Positions 30,685 to 40,587 of a stretch of DNA of 64,000 nucleotides are shown here, piece after piece. Every line of letters starts with the position of its first letter. The first letter of the stretch is position 1. Both the position numbers and the translations under genes were made by a program. The stretch lies in NCBI GenBank assembly GCA_946183365.1, contig CAMHAH010000005.1, positions 62,001 to 126,000 on the forward strand, written 5' to 3'. The stretch comes from an uncultured Clostridia bacterium. GTDB lineage: Bacteria; Bacillota; Clostridia; Oscillospirales; Acutalibacteraceae. Under the pieces are notes generated by a model that did no database searches, had not been told where the DNA came from, and saw nothing but the letters and a program-made list of their open reading frames with translations.

Positions 30685-33600
30685 TTATTCAGCGTTCCAG
30701 CCGGTTACTATATAATGACCTTTATCGTTTTTAGTACCGTCCATCCAGTAGCCGTCATAAGTACCGAAGTCTGTGATATCCTCGGTCTGAGCGCCGTTAC
30801 CGTTGTTCAGGATAACGCCTACAGCGCCTTCGGGAACATAGCATCTGAACTGCGTCTCGCCATAACCGTTGGTAATGGTTTCTGCCTGAGCAGCGCCGGG
30901 CCACTCGCCTACGAGAGCGGTGCCGTTAGCGTCCCATGCGTAAACGTAAGCCGTGCCCCAGCCGAAGTTATCGGTAAGGAGGAAAGAGATCTGACCGTCA
31001 TTTCCGCCCTGTGTCTCGGGAGCAGATGTGGGTGTTGTTGTTTCTGTCTCGCCACCGTAAGGGCCTGCGTACTCATAGAAGCCTACGAGATAGTGACCCT
31101 CGTCATTCTTAGTATCTAAGCAGTATATACCGCAACCCTGACCGGCTGCCTCAGCAACGTCTACGTCAGCTGTCTGACCGCCGCTGCCGTTGAAGATAAC
31201 GTGATCGTAAACAGATGTATCAACAGTTACGCTGTAGATACCCTCGCCGAAGGTGTTGTTGCCAACATAATCAGCAGATACGCCGGGCCAAGCTGTAGAC
31301 TCGCCGCCGCCGTTCATCCACATATAAACGTTAACGCCGTCCCATGACTTGTTGTTTGAGAAGTAGAGAGTGACTGTATCGCCGCCGCCCTGTGTATAAG
31401 ACTGGGTCTCGGGCTGATAAGATGTGGGAGCTGTTGTCTCGTCACCGTAAGGGCCTGCATACTCATAGAAGCCTACGAGATAGTGACCTTCGTCATTCTT
31501 GTCGTCCAAGCAGTAGATACCGCAACCCTGACCGGCTGCCTCAGCAACGTCTACGTCAGCTGTCTGACCGCCGCTGCCGTTGAAGATAACGTGATCGTAA
31601 ACAGAGGTATCAACGGTTACGCTGTAGATACCCTCGCCGAAGTCGTTGTCGCAAACGTGGTTAGCGGAAACGCCGGGCCAAGCTGTAGACTCGCCGCCGC
31701 CGTCCTTCCACATATAAACGTTAACGCCGTCCCAGAACTTGTTGTTTGAGAAGTAGAGAGTAACGGTATCGCCGCCTCCCTGTGTCTCAGGCTGAGTTTC
31801 AATATATGATGTGGGGATAACGGGTGTAGCGCCTGTATCATAGTCAAGAACGTATGTGTCGCCTTCGCCGGGCTGGAGAACGAGAGTGTGCTCGCCTGCG
31901 GGGATGTACATCTTATCGAATGTACCTGTCAGGTCGTTTTGATTGACAAGTGTTACGGGATGAGCGAAATCTGACCAGCCGTCGGTGCAGTACTGAATGC
32001 CGGTGTCATAGTTGCGAACGAATACATAGCTTGCCGCAGGGAAGTCGAAGGTAAGTCTGCCGTACTCATCGAATGCAGCCTCTTTATTTCTGGAAGCGTC
32101 GTCGGTGCCGAACTCTTCACAGTAAATAACAGCTACGAACTTATTGGGGAGCTTTACGAGCTCCTGGCTCTGTGTAGGAGCCTGGGTCTCAGGCTGAGTT
32201 TCGGGCTCATACTGAGTAGCAGGCTGTGTCTCAGGCTGATACTGAGTAACAGGCTGAGTCTCGGGCTGAGGCTGAGTAGCGGGCTGTGTGGGATCCTCGC
32301 CGCCTTCTACATAGAACCATTCGCCTATCTTATAAGGTGTACCTGCGTGTACAGTGAAGCGCTGTACGAAGGTAGCGTCAACTGCTTCGACATCGCCGTT
32401 GCCGTCTACGTCAGAGCAGAGCTGAGCATCCTCAGAAAGTGTGAGGGCCTTGATGACATAGCGCTGAATGAAGGTAACGTCCATGATATTGACATCGCCG
32501 TCGAGATCAGCGTCGCCAAGCAGGAGCTTCTTGCCGGGCTTAGGATCGGTAGCGGGCTGAGTGGGAGCCTGAGTCTCGGGTTGTGTTGCGGGCTGAGTAG
32601 GAGCCTCGCCGCCGTCAAGAGTTGTATCGGCAGCAGAAAGTGTAGCAACAGGATAGTCGCCGTAGTCCTCAAATCTGAGGTCAGAGAGGATCATAGCGCC
32701 ATCGAGCTTATAGCCGCCGTTCTCACGGTTAGCGGCCGAGTTGGCTGTACCGTAATTTACAACGGTCTCGGGCATTGTTCTGCCGCAGTAGCCGCCGCAC
32801 TCAGAGAAGGTGTGGAACAGATGGCAGCGTCCGTATGCGTCAACGTGAGACTTGTCGGTATACTGAGAACCGATGAAGCCCTCATTGAACTTAACATAGT
32901 TTGTGTTAGCGGGTACATCGTAATATAAGAGTGTAGAAGAACCTGATACAGCTTTCATCTGATAAGCGTCATACTTAGCGATAGCTGTTGAAGGAGCGGT
33001 ACCGGTCTTGCAGAATACATAGACTGCCGGCCACTTCATAGCTGAGTTGTCGAAGTATACGCGCTTAGTCTCGGAAGCGTTCTTCTTCTTGATGTTATAG
33101 GTCCTTGAAACGGTCTTTGAGCCGTTCTGAGCTGTTACGGTGATATCGATGCTCTTGCCGTAAGGGATAGAGCTGTTGAGCTTGAACTCTGTTACGCCGT
33201 TGTTAACAGACTTAGCAGAAAGGTTAGAAACCTTGATAGAACCGCCGGTAGAGTTACCGAGAGTAACCTTGATGTCTGCAGTAGCGCCTGTGTAGCGATC
33301 GAGAGACTCGGTGTTGAGCTCTGTGCCGTTGAGCTCGAGCTTGATTGTAGGAGCGGAGTTGGAAGCGGTCGCGTTGTAAACAACAGCTACGCCCGAAGCG
33401 CCTACGTTACCGGAGATCTTGCCGCCGCTTACGGTGAAGGTGCCGCCTGTTACCTGATCGGTATAGGTGCCGTTAGCCATAGAGCAGCTCTGGCTGATGG
33501 AAGTAGAGGAACCGTTGAGGTTTACGATGACCATACCCTCAGTGCCGCGCTGTACAAACAGGTTAGCGCCTGAAGCTGTGGTTGTCTCAGCCTTGCCTAC

Positions 33601-34824
33601 CATAGCGTTCTTGAACTTGTTAACAGCTACGACTGTGGGATCTTTCCATGTGTCTGCAGCACCGGGAGCACCCATGAGTTCATCGTACTTGATGAAGCCC
33701 GCGCTGTCGAGAGCCTCGTGCTTAGGACGTACGAAGAAGAGAGCGGGAGCGTCAGCGCGTGAGCCTACAACCGCCCAACCGAGGATCTGCTGTTTCTTGG
33801 TAAGATCTGTGGAAGTTTTGTCACAGAAGGTATCGTGTGACTCTACCCAAAGTACGTTCTGGTTCTTCTGAGAACCGCTGTAACCGTAGCTTGTCAGTGA
33901 AGACGCGTTCTTAGAATTGAGAGATGCGCGAACGACATTACCGAAGTTGTAATCGGTTACGTTCATGTACTTTGTATAAGAAGTGATATTGAATTTACCT
34001 GCGTTAGAGAGAACCTCACCGTAGATAAAAGCGTTGGAGTTCTTAGCCCTGATGGCGTTTGTTACTGTGGGCCAGTAATCGGAAGCTACAGCTCCATCAT
34101 CGGGAGTCTCGATGTGTTTAGCGGCGTCAAAGCGGAAACCGTCAACGCCGTTGTCAGCCAGCGGGTTAAGAAGATTGTCGATGACATAGTTCTGATATGT
34201 CTTGTTGCCGGTATTCATGTCGGGGAGCTGACCGCCGAGGTCGCCCTGGACCATAGCCTTACGGTCGCTGTCGCTGGTAACGGAAGGATGCGTTAACAGA
34301 TTATGGCGGGCAGCGGTTGAACCGTTGGAGCTGTACTGGAGCGCGTCGGCTACAAGCTTTGATTCAGCCTTGGATGTACAGTTCTGGACATGGTTAGTAA
34401 CAACGTCTGCTACGACCTTGATACCGTACTTATGGAGCTCTGTGGTAGCTGCTTTAAGTTCATCAGCAGTACCGAGAGCGTTACCGATCTTCATATCGGT
34501 AGGCTGATAGAAGGACCACCAGTCGGTTGCGTATGAACCGTCGTTAGCGGTAACCTTAGTAGCCTGAATCGGTGATATCTGTACGGATGAGTAACCGGCA
34601 GCGGCGATCTCGGGAGCGTACTTCACAAGATCTCTCATGCGCCAGTTAAAAGCGTGCAGTATATTACCGCTCTGGATGTTGGGCGCGAGAGCATAGTCGG
34701 ATGTGGTGTTGAGGGCGGTTTCCGCGTTGTCAACTTCTTGAGCGCTGAAACTTGCGGGAATGACAGCCATAGTCAACATCATAGCAACGACCATGATCAA
34801 GCTAACTACTTTTTTCATTTGCAT
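30685..34824 (-). CDS. Multidomain alpha-amylase with internal dockerin and starch-binding modules
   Basis: A 1379-residue secreted starch hydrolase. Order: signal peptide (1-28), GH13 catalytic domain (about 50-485) with VVADVVTNH, nucleophile Asp233 in GFRFDAAKH, acid Glu270 in FIYGE and Asp331 in ESHD, an Ig-like linker region (490-580), a probable CBM26-like module (about 585-725), a Thr/Pro/Gln linker, an internal type I dockerin (about 770-832; DADLDGDVNIMD and DVDGNGDVEAVD), a PETQ-rich linker, a further beta module (about 890-1000), and three C-terminal CBM26-like starch-binding repeats (about 1020-1125, 1150-1255, 1275-1379), the first two nearly identical. This resembles amylosome enzymes of Ruminococcus bromii. 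RBS AGGAGG precedes the ATG. Confidence 0.93.
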   Translation of the reverse strand: MQMKKVVSLIMVVAMMLTMAVIPASFSAQEVDNAETALNTTSDYALAPNIQSGNILHAFNWRMRDLVKYAPEIAAAGYSSVQISPIQATKVTANDGSYATDWWSFYQPTDMKIGNALGTADELKAATTELHKYGIKVVADVVTNHVQNCTSKAESKLVADALQYSSNGSTAARHNLLTHPSVTSDSDRKAMVQGDLGGQLPDMNTGNKTYQNYVIDNLLNPLADNGVDGFRFDAAKHIETPDDGAVASDYWPTVTNAIRAKNSNAFIYGEVLSNAGKFNITSYTKYMNVTDYNFGNVVRASLNSKNASSLTSYGYSGSQKNQNVLWVESHDTFCDKTSTDLTKKQQILGWAVVGSRADAPALFFVRPKHEALDSAGFIKYDELMGAPGAADTWKDPTVVAVNKFKNAMVGKAETTTASGANLFVQRGTEGMVIVNLNGSSTSISQSCSMANGTYTDQVTGGTFTVSGGKISGNVGASGVAVVYNATASNSAPTIKLELNGTELNTESLDRYTGATADIKVTLGNSTGGSIKVSNLSAKSVNNGVTEFKLNSSIPYGKSIDITVTAQNGSKTVSRTYNIKKKNASETKRVYFDNSAMKWPAVYVFCKTGTAPSTAIAKYDAYQMKAVSGSSTLLYYDVPANTNYVKFNEGFIGSQYTDKSHVDAYGRCHLFHTFSECGGYCGRTMPETVVNYGTANSAANRENGGYKLDGAMILSDLRFEDYGDYPVATLSAADTTLDGGEAPTQPATQPETQAPTQPATDPKPGKKLLLGDADLDGDVNIMDVTFIQRYVIKALTLSEDAQLCSDVDGNGDVEAVDATFVQRFTVHAGTPYKIGEWFYVEGGEDPTQPATQPQPETQPVTQYQPETQPATQYEPETQPETQAPTQSQELVKLPNKFVAVIYCEEFGTDDASRNKEAAFDEYGRLTFDFPAASYVFVRNYDTGIQYCTDGWSDFAHPVTLVNQNDLTGTFDKMYIPAGEHTLVLQPGEGDTYVLDYDTGATPVIPTSYIETQPETQGGGDTVTLYFSNNKFWDGVNVYMWKDGGGESTAWPGVSANHVCDNDFGEGIYSVTVDTSVYDHVIFNGSGGQTADVDVAEAAGQGCGIYCLDDKNDEGHYLVGFYEYAGPYGDETTAPTSYQPETQSYTQGGGDTVTLYFSNNKSWDGVNVYMWMNGGGESTAWPGVSADYVGNNTFGEGIYSVTVDTSVYDHVIFNGSGGQTADVDVAEAAGQGCGIYCLDTKNDEGHYLVGFYEYAGPYGGETETTTPTSAPETQGGNDGQISFLLTDNFGWGTAYVYAWDANGTALVGEWPGAAQAETITNGYGETQFRCYVPEGAVGVILNNGNGAQTEDITDFGTYDGYWMDGTKNDKGHYIVTGWNAE
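31053..31785 (-). repeat. Recent tandem duplication inside the amylase gene
   Basis: Two 343-base units (31053-31395 and 31443-31785) at a 390-base period, differing at only a few positions, encode the first two C-terminal starch-binding modules. The 47-base interval encodes a PETQ-type linker. Near-identity at DNA level suggests recent duplication or ongoing gene conversion. Confidence 0.9.
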
Positions 34825-34854
34825 TTTTAAAACCTCCTAATTAAACAAATAAAA

Positions 34855-36120
34855 TTATTTGTTTTTACCTTTATTTATCAGCTTAGAAGCCTTCTCCACG
34901 ATCGGATTCTCCTTAAAACTCTTATGAGCTTTAGGCAGGTCATCCTCTGATCTCGGAGCGATTTCATCAGCTGAAATCTGCTTTTTCTTAAGTCTGCGCT
35001 GTGTACCCTCGTCGACAAGAGTATATATAGCGGCAAATATCGGTACGCCGAGCAGCATACCCGGAACTCCGAACAAGCCTCCTCCGATGATGACGGAGAT
35101 CATTATCCAGAAGCCTGAGATACCTACGGACTCGCCGAGTATCTTGGGACCGAGGATATTTCCGTCGAACTGCTGGAGCACTATCAGGAACACAAGGAAG
35201 CCCAACGCCTCCATAGGATTGATGATGAGCAGCAGGAAGGTTGTCGGGATAGCTCCTATAATGGGACCGAAAAACGGAATAAGGTTGAATACACCGATGA
35301 TAACGCTGATAAGAAGCGGATAATGGAAGCGGAATATCGAAAGACCGATAAAGCACATCACGCCTATTATCGTAGAGTCGATTATCTTGCCTACGAGGAA
35401 CTTACCGCATTTATTGTTGAAAACATCGGCGATTTTGAATAATCTTTTATGGAAACGCTCGGGAGTATAAGCGACTGTAACGAGCTTAAACTGCCTGATG
35501 AGCTTTTCTTTGCTTGAGAGCAAATATATCGAGATGATGATACCTAAGCCCCAATTATACAGACCCGTACCTATGCCGAGAACGGTATTGAAGGCTGAGG
35601 GAACAAAATTAGTGATTACGTTCTTGAAGAATTCGGTGGTATCGTTACCTGTTATTAAGGTGATGAGATTACTGTAAGAGGTGAACTCATACAGATTATA
35701 CCCCGTGATATTGAATACGAACTCAGCAACGCTGTCGGCTGAACTCTTGATCGCTCTTTCATAAACCGGGATGTTGTCTATCAGAGTAGACACGCTTGAG
35801 GAGAGTTCGGGGATAAGCGTACCGACCAAGAAACCGACGATGCCGAATATGATTACATATGTCAATGTCAGCGCTAAAGGCTTTCGCAGCTTCTTGAGCC
35901 AGGCGTTCTTGGTACCCATATTCTTGAAAGCGCGCTCATACAGCAGCTTATACGGATAATTGAGGAGATAAGCTATAACCATACCATAAAGTATAGGCGC
36001 TAAAACAGAGAATATAAAGTCGAGCACCTTCACTACATCTTCTAAGTGTATGAAAAAGAAAATGAGTATAATGGTAAATAATATCACTAACATTATATTC
36101 TTTATTTTACGATTTTTCAA
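34855..36120 (-). CDS. AI-2E family membrane transporter
   Basis: A 421-residue protein with about eight membrane segments (YhhQ/YdiK/TqsA-type family): MLVILFTIILIFFF, LAPILYGMVIAYLL, VLGIGTGLYNWGLGIIISIYL, FLGI-like central loops, and GFWIMISVIIGGGLFGVPGMLLGVP. Members export varied small molecules or sodium; the autoinducer-2 name should not be taken as function. It starts at TTG 36120 after GAGGTG, about 88 bases downstream of polC on the same strand, and ends 30 bases upstream of the amylase start with no evident terminator between. Confidence 0.88.
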   Translation of the reverse strand: MKNRKIKNIMLVILFTIILIFFFIHLEDVVKVLDFIFSVLAPILYGMVIAYLLNYPYKLLYERAFKNMGTKNAWLKKLRKPLALTLTYVIIFGIVGFLVGTLIPELSSSVSTLIDNIPVYERAIKSSADSVAEFVFNITGYNLYEFTSYSNLITLITGNDTTEFFKNVITNFVPSAFNTVLGIGTGLYNWGLGIIISIYLLSSKEKLIRQFKLVTVAYTPERFHKRLFKIADVFNNKCGKFLVGKIIDSTIIGVMCFIGLSIFRFHYPLLISVIIGVFNLIPFFGPIIGAIPTTFLLLIINPMEALGFLVFLIVLQQFDGNILGPKILGESVGISGFWIMISVIIGGGLFGVPGMLLGVPIFAAIYTLVDEGTQRRLKKKQISADEIAPRSEDDLPKAHKSFKENPIVEKASKLINKGKNK

Positions 36121-36208
36121 TATATCACCTCAAAATATATGAAATTTCTTAAAAAATAACAAAGAAACGGATAAAAAACCGAGCTTCGTAATGCTAAATG
36201 CTAAACTA

Positions 36209-39200
36209 TCAGAATAAGCTCATCTGAGCGGTCTCAGGCAGATCTCCGAACGCGCCGCACTCTCTGAGCGTCTCAACAACAGCTTTTGTGACCTTAGCGC
36301 GGGTTATAACGTCGTCTATACACAGATACTCGCCTTTCTTTGCCGCCTCGGCAAGTGAGAGCGCCGCGTTCTCGCCTACTCCGCTGAGTGAACAGAACGG
36401 CAGACGGATCTTGCCGTCCTCGATGACGAACTTCTTAGCCTCTGATTTATATATATCGACAGGCAGTACCTCAATACCCCTCGCGAGCATCTCGTTCATG
36501 ATCTGCAGCATGGGTACTTCAGCCTTATCCTTAGCTGAGGCTTCAAAACCCTTTTCTTCTATGCTCTTTATCTTGCTTCGAACCGCTTCTCTGCCTTTTA
36601 AAAGGGTAGCTCCGTCGAAATTGTCGTTTCGTACGGTGAAGTAGGCAGCGTAGAACTCAAGGGGCTTATGCACCTTGTACCAGCCCAGTCTTAAGGCGGA
36701 TATCATATACGCCGCGGCGTGAGCCTTAGGAAACATATATTTTATCTTCATACAGGAGTCGATATACCACTGGGGCACGTTGTGTTCCTTCATGGCGTTG
36801 AGGTGCTCCTCTGTGAGCAGCTTTGTCGCCTTGCCCTTACGCACGATCTCCATGATCTTGAAAGCCATGGACGGGTCAAGGCCTTTGTGCATGAGGTAGG
36901 TCATGATAGAGTCACGCGTACCGATTACCTCAGAGATAGTGCAGGTTCCGTCCTTGATAAGATCGGCGGCGTTGCCTATCCATACATCCGTACCGTGCGA
37001 CAGACCGGAAATCTGTAAGAGGTCGGTGAAGGTCTTGGGTTTTGACTCGACCAGCATCTGGCGTACAAAGCTTGTGCCGAGCTCAGGCAGGGCGAAGGTG
37101 CCTGTTTCAGAGTCGATATCCTCTGCTGTAACGCCGAGAGCCTCGGGAGAGGTGAACAGCGACATTACTTCGGGATCGCTCATAGAAACGTCCATTACGG
37201 GGATATGGGTATAATCCTCAAGGTAATGGTATATGGTAGGTACATCATGACCGAGCTCGTCGAGCTTGGTTATGGTGTCATGGATGGAATGGAAATCGAA
37301 GTGAGTGGTGATATTGTCGGAGTCGCTCTTATCGGCGGGGTGCTGAACGGGACAGAAGTCATAGACCTCCATACCTCTGGGTACTACTACCATGCCGCCG
37401 GGGTGCTGGCCGGTAGTGCGCTTGACGCCGGTACATCCCGCCGCGAGACGGTTCATCTCAGCCTTACGGAAGGTCCGGTTATGCTCCTCACAGTATTTCT
37501 TGACATAACCGTAAGCGGTCTTATCGGCTACTGTAGAGATAGTGCCCGCCTTGAATACGTTCTCACGACCGAAGAGCTCTTCGGTATAACGGTGAGAAGC
37601 GCTCTGCTGTTCACCGCTGAAGTTCAAGTCTATATCAGGGACCTTGTCGCCCTTGAAGCCGAGGAAGGTCTCGAACGGGATCTCGTGACCGTCTCTGTCC
37701 ATAGGAGTACCGCACTCGGGGCAATCCTTAGGAGGCATATCAAAGCCCGAACCGTACTCGCCGTGTTCAAAGAATATGCTGTGCTTGCATTTCGGGCACA
37801 GATAGTGAGGACAGAGAGGATTTACCTCTGATATACCCGACATGGTTGCGACGAAGGATGAACCTACCGAACCACGCGAGCCTACGAGGTAGCCGTGAGC
37901 CTCGCTGTCGGCTACCAGCTTCTGAGCTGTCATATAAAGCACTGAGAAGCCGTATTTTGTGATGGAGTTAAGCTCCTTATCAAGTCTCGCCTTAACTATC
38001 TCGGGAAGAGGATCGCCGTATTTATCCTTGGCTCTCTGCCATGTTATAGAGGTAAGCTGTTCCTCAGCGCCCTCGATGAACGGCGGAAAGTTGCCCTCGG
38101 GGATGGGTCGCACATACTCGCACATATCAGCGATGAGGTTGGTGTTATCGATAACTACCTCCTCTGCCCTGTCGCCTAAATACGAAAATTCCTCAAGCAT
38201 CTCAGCGGTTGTGCGGAAGTACAGCGGAGCCTGATCCTCAGCGTCGTCAAAGCCCTGAGCCGCTAAGAGTATCATTCTGTAGTCGGCGTCGTGAGGATCC
38301 ATAAAATGGACGTCACAGGTAGCGACGGTAGGCTTATCAAGGCTGTCGCCGAGAGATAGTATATATCGGTTTATGCTCTGAAGGTGCTCCTCATCTCTGA
38401 AGGCTCCTTCTCTTATCAAAAAGCGGTTGTTGCCGCTCGGCTGTATCTCTAAATAATCATAGAACGAGGCTATCCTCTCTATCTCTTTACGGCTCGCGTT
38501 ATGCAGAATAGCTCTGTAAAGCTCGCCCGCCTCGCACGCTGAACCGATGATAAGACCCTCTCTGTGTTTTATCAGCTCGGATTTGGGTATCCTCGGACGG
38601 CGGTGGAAGTAATTGAGGTGTGAGTAGGAAATCAGCTTATAAAGGTTTTTAAGTCCTGTTTTATTCTTAACAAGAATTATCTGGTGATATGTAGGCAGCT
38701 TTTTATAATCGCCGCCGACTATCTTCTCCCTCATATCATTTAGATCGTGTACATCATGCTTCTTTTCGAGCAGTCTGATAAGATTGAGAAATATATTTGT
38801 GAGCATCTCGGCGTCGTCTACCGCGCGGTGATGATTGAACTTGCCTAAGCGGAAGTGCTTAGCGAGAGTATCCAGCTTGACGTTGTTGATATCCGGCAGG
38901 ATGTTTCGCGCTATCGCGACGGTATCTACCGAGGTATAATCGTATTCAACGCCCATATCCTGACACGCCTTGCGGATAAAGCCCGTGTCAAAAGGCGCGT
39001 TATGAGCTACAAGAACTGCGTCGCCGCAGAACTCGAGGAAGCTCTTTACAGCCTCGCTCTGTGACGGAGCGCCTTTGACCATGCTGTCGGTAATTCCCGT
39101 AAGCTGGACCACCTTAGCGGGGATGGGACGCTCGGGGTCGGCAAAGGTCGAGAAGGTGTCTATTATATTGCCGTCCTTTATCTTGACAGCGCCGATCTCG

Positions 39201-40555
39201 GTTATCTTGTCATTTGTAGCGTACAGGCCCGTGGTCTCTAAGTCAAAGCATACATATGTACCGTTCAAGGGTTCGTTTTTATCACCGTCAACGGGAGTAC
39301 AGAGGTCGTCTATGAAATAAGCCTCTGTGCCGTAGATGACCTTTATCTCTTTGCCGTCGCGCTCCAGGCCCTCAGCCGCATTCATAGCGTCGGGGAACGC
39401 CTGGGCAACGCCGTGGTCGGTTATAGCAATTGCCTTGTGACCGAAGTCGGCGGCTCTCTTGACGAGCTTGCCCGCCTCGGTAACAGCGTCCATCTGCGAC
39501 ATATTGGTATGCAGATGGAGCTCTACGCGTTTTTTGGGAGCGTTATCGGTGACAGCTACCTTCTTGACGGTAGAAATTGACTTTGCGTTAATTACGGTAT
39601 CGCCGGCGAATTTATCGAATTCCGCGTCGCCGGTAACGATTATCGTAGAACCCTTCTTTATTCCTTCAAGCACGGCGCAGTTCTGTATGGTATCGAATAC
39701 CTTGACAGTGACCGAGCCCGTGTAATCAGTGATATCATAATTTATTATGTTTTTATCGCCCGAGCGGGTGGTCTTTGTCTCAACGGAGAAAACATCGCCC
39801 CAGACAGTGGCTTTGCCGGTATCGTAAGCGATCTTCTCTATAGGCATGAGCTTGTTTTTTGTAACTCTGCCGTAGAGAGGCTTGACGGTGGTCGGGATTA
39901 TCTGAGGATAGAGATACTTGCCCTTTCGTATCTCTATCTCTTTCTTTTCGGCGTCAAGCTCCGACTTTGTATCGGTACGCTCCTCGCCCGTGAATAGCTG
40001 GGTAAGCTCCTCGAGCTTTTCACGCTCATGCTTCTTCTGAGCGTTTGTGATACTGTCGGTAAACTGTTTATCATCCTGACTGAGCTCGGTAACGCCGGAA
40101 TACGTGATCTCAAATCGAAGTCCGAACTCACGGTAGATGATATCGCTCAAAAGGATATCGAAATCCTTTGCTTTCAGCAGAGCCGCGCCGCCGTGGGCAA
40201 GGGTGATATTCAGCCTGTCCTCTCCCTCACGATCCATTACGGCGTCGTTGAGAGTGCCGTTGAGACTGGGGGTCTCGGCTTTCAGAGCGGCTACAAGCTC
40301 GTCGAAATAACCCGTATCAAAGCTATCGGGTCTGAAATGAGGTCTGATGATTACCTTATCAATGCCGATATCAGCCTTGGCGATCTGATTTTGAGCTTCA
40401 AAAAGAGCGTCTCTGCTGATGAGGTTGTCACAATTTATATCGATATTCAGTATTCGTCTGTCTTTATTTACGCGTATCTGATTTACGGTCGCGTCGGAAA
40501 TGCTTTCGTCAAGCTCTACCGAATACGCCGCAAATATATTTGAGAGTTTTGTCAT
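36209..40555 (-). CDS. polC: DNA polymerase III alpha subunit, PolC type
   Basis: Replicative polymerase of Firmicutes. The 1448-residue protein has an N-terminal domain, an OB fold (about 245-330), a PHP domain starting RVELHLHTNMSQMDAV (about 343) interrupted by the proofreading exonuclease (VCFDLETTGLY, about 434-600), then the polymerase core with a zinc finger (CPHYLCPKCKHS then CPECGTPMD), RTTGQHPGGMVVVP and SHGTDVW, ending EAAQMSLF-like (PETAQMSLF). PolC length and domain order are standard. It is the last gene of the pyrH operon, 32 bases after ispG, the order found in many Clostridia and close to B. subtilis. Confidence 0.97.
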   Translation of the reverse strand: MTKLSNIFAAYSVELDESISDATVNQIRVNKDRRILNIDINCDNLISRDALFEAQNQIAKADIGIDKVIIRPHFRPDSFDTGYFDELVAALKAETPSLNGTLNDAVMDREGEDRLNITLAHGGAALLKAKDFDILLSDIIYREFGLRFEITYSGVTELSQDDKQFTDSITNAQKKHEREKLEELTQLFTGEERTDTKSELDAEKKEIEIRKGKYLYPQIIPTTVKPLYGRVTKNKLMPIEKIAYDTGKATVWGDVFSVETKTTRSGDKNIINYDITDYTGSVTVKVFDTIQNCAVLEGIKKGSTIIVTGDAEFDKFAGDTVINAKSISTVKKVAVTDNAPKKRVELHLHTNMSQMDAVTEAGKLVKRAADFGHKAIAITDHGVAQAFPDAMNAAEGLERDGKEIKVIYGTEAYFIDDLCTPVDGDKNEPLNGTYVCFDLETTGLYATNDKITEIGAVKIKDGNIIDTFSTFADPERPIPAKVVQLTGITDSMVKGAPSQSEAVKSFLEFCGDAVLVAHNAPFDTGFIRKACQDMGVEYDYTSVDTVAIARNILPDINNVKLDTLAKHFRLGKFNHHRAVDDAEMLTNIFLNLIRLLEKKHDVHDLNDMREKIVGGDYKKLPTYHQIILVKNKTGLKNLYKLISYSHLNYFHRRPRIPKSELIKHREGLIIGSACEAGELYRAILHNASRKEIERIASFYDYLEIQPSGNNRFLIREGAFRDEEHLQSINRYILSLGDSLDKPTVATCDVHFMDPHDADYRMILLAAQGFDDAEDQAPLYFRTTAEMLEEFSYLGDRAEEVVIDNTNLIADMCEYVRPIPEGNFPPFIEGAEEQLTSITWQRAKDKYGDPLPEIVKARLDKELNSITKYGFSVLYMTAQKLVADSEAHGYLVGSRGSVGSSFVATMSGISEVNPLCPHYLCPKCKHSIFFEHGEYGSGFDMPPKDCPECGTPMDRDGHEIPFETFLGFKGDKVPDIDLNFSGEQQSASHRYTEELFGRENVFKAGTISTVADKTAYGYVKKYCEEHNRTFRKAEMNRLAAGCTGVKRTTGQHPGGMVVVPRGMEVYDFCPVQHPADKSDSDNITTHFDFHSIHDTITKLDELGHDVPTIYHYLEDYTHIPVMDVSMSDPEVMSLFTSPEALGVTAEDIDSETGTFALPELGTSFVRQMLVESKPKTFTDLLQISGLSHGTDVWIGNAADLIKDGTCTISEVIGTRDSIMTYLMHKGLDPSMAFKIMEIVRKGKATKLLTEEHLNAMKEHNVPQWYIDSCMKIKYMFPKAHAAAYMISALRLGWYKVHKPLEFYAAYFTVRNDNFDGATLLKGREAVRSKIKSIEEKGFEASAKDKAEVPMLQIMNEMLARGIEVLPVDIYKSEAKKFVIEDGKIRLPFCSLSGVGENAALSLAEAAKKGEYLCIDDVITRAKVTKAVVETLRECGAFGDLPETAQMSLF

Positions 40556-40587
40556 TCATACACCTTTCAGTCGTAAAGCGAAAAGCC

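Noticed and set aside
32347..32928. 193-codon plus-strand ORF opposite the amylase linkers and dockerin
   Set aside because: Opposite a gene with intact domains; no start signal.
37205..37831. 208-codon plus-strand ORF inside polC
   Set aside because: Antisense shadow of a strongly conserved gene; hydrophobic, with no ribosome site.
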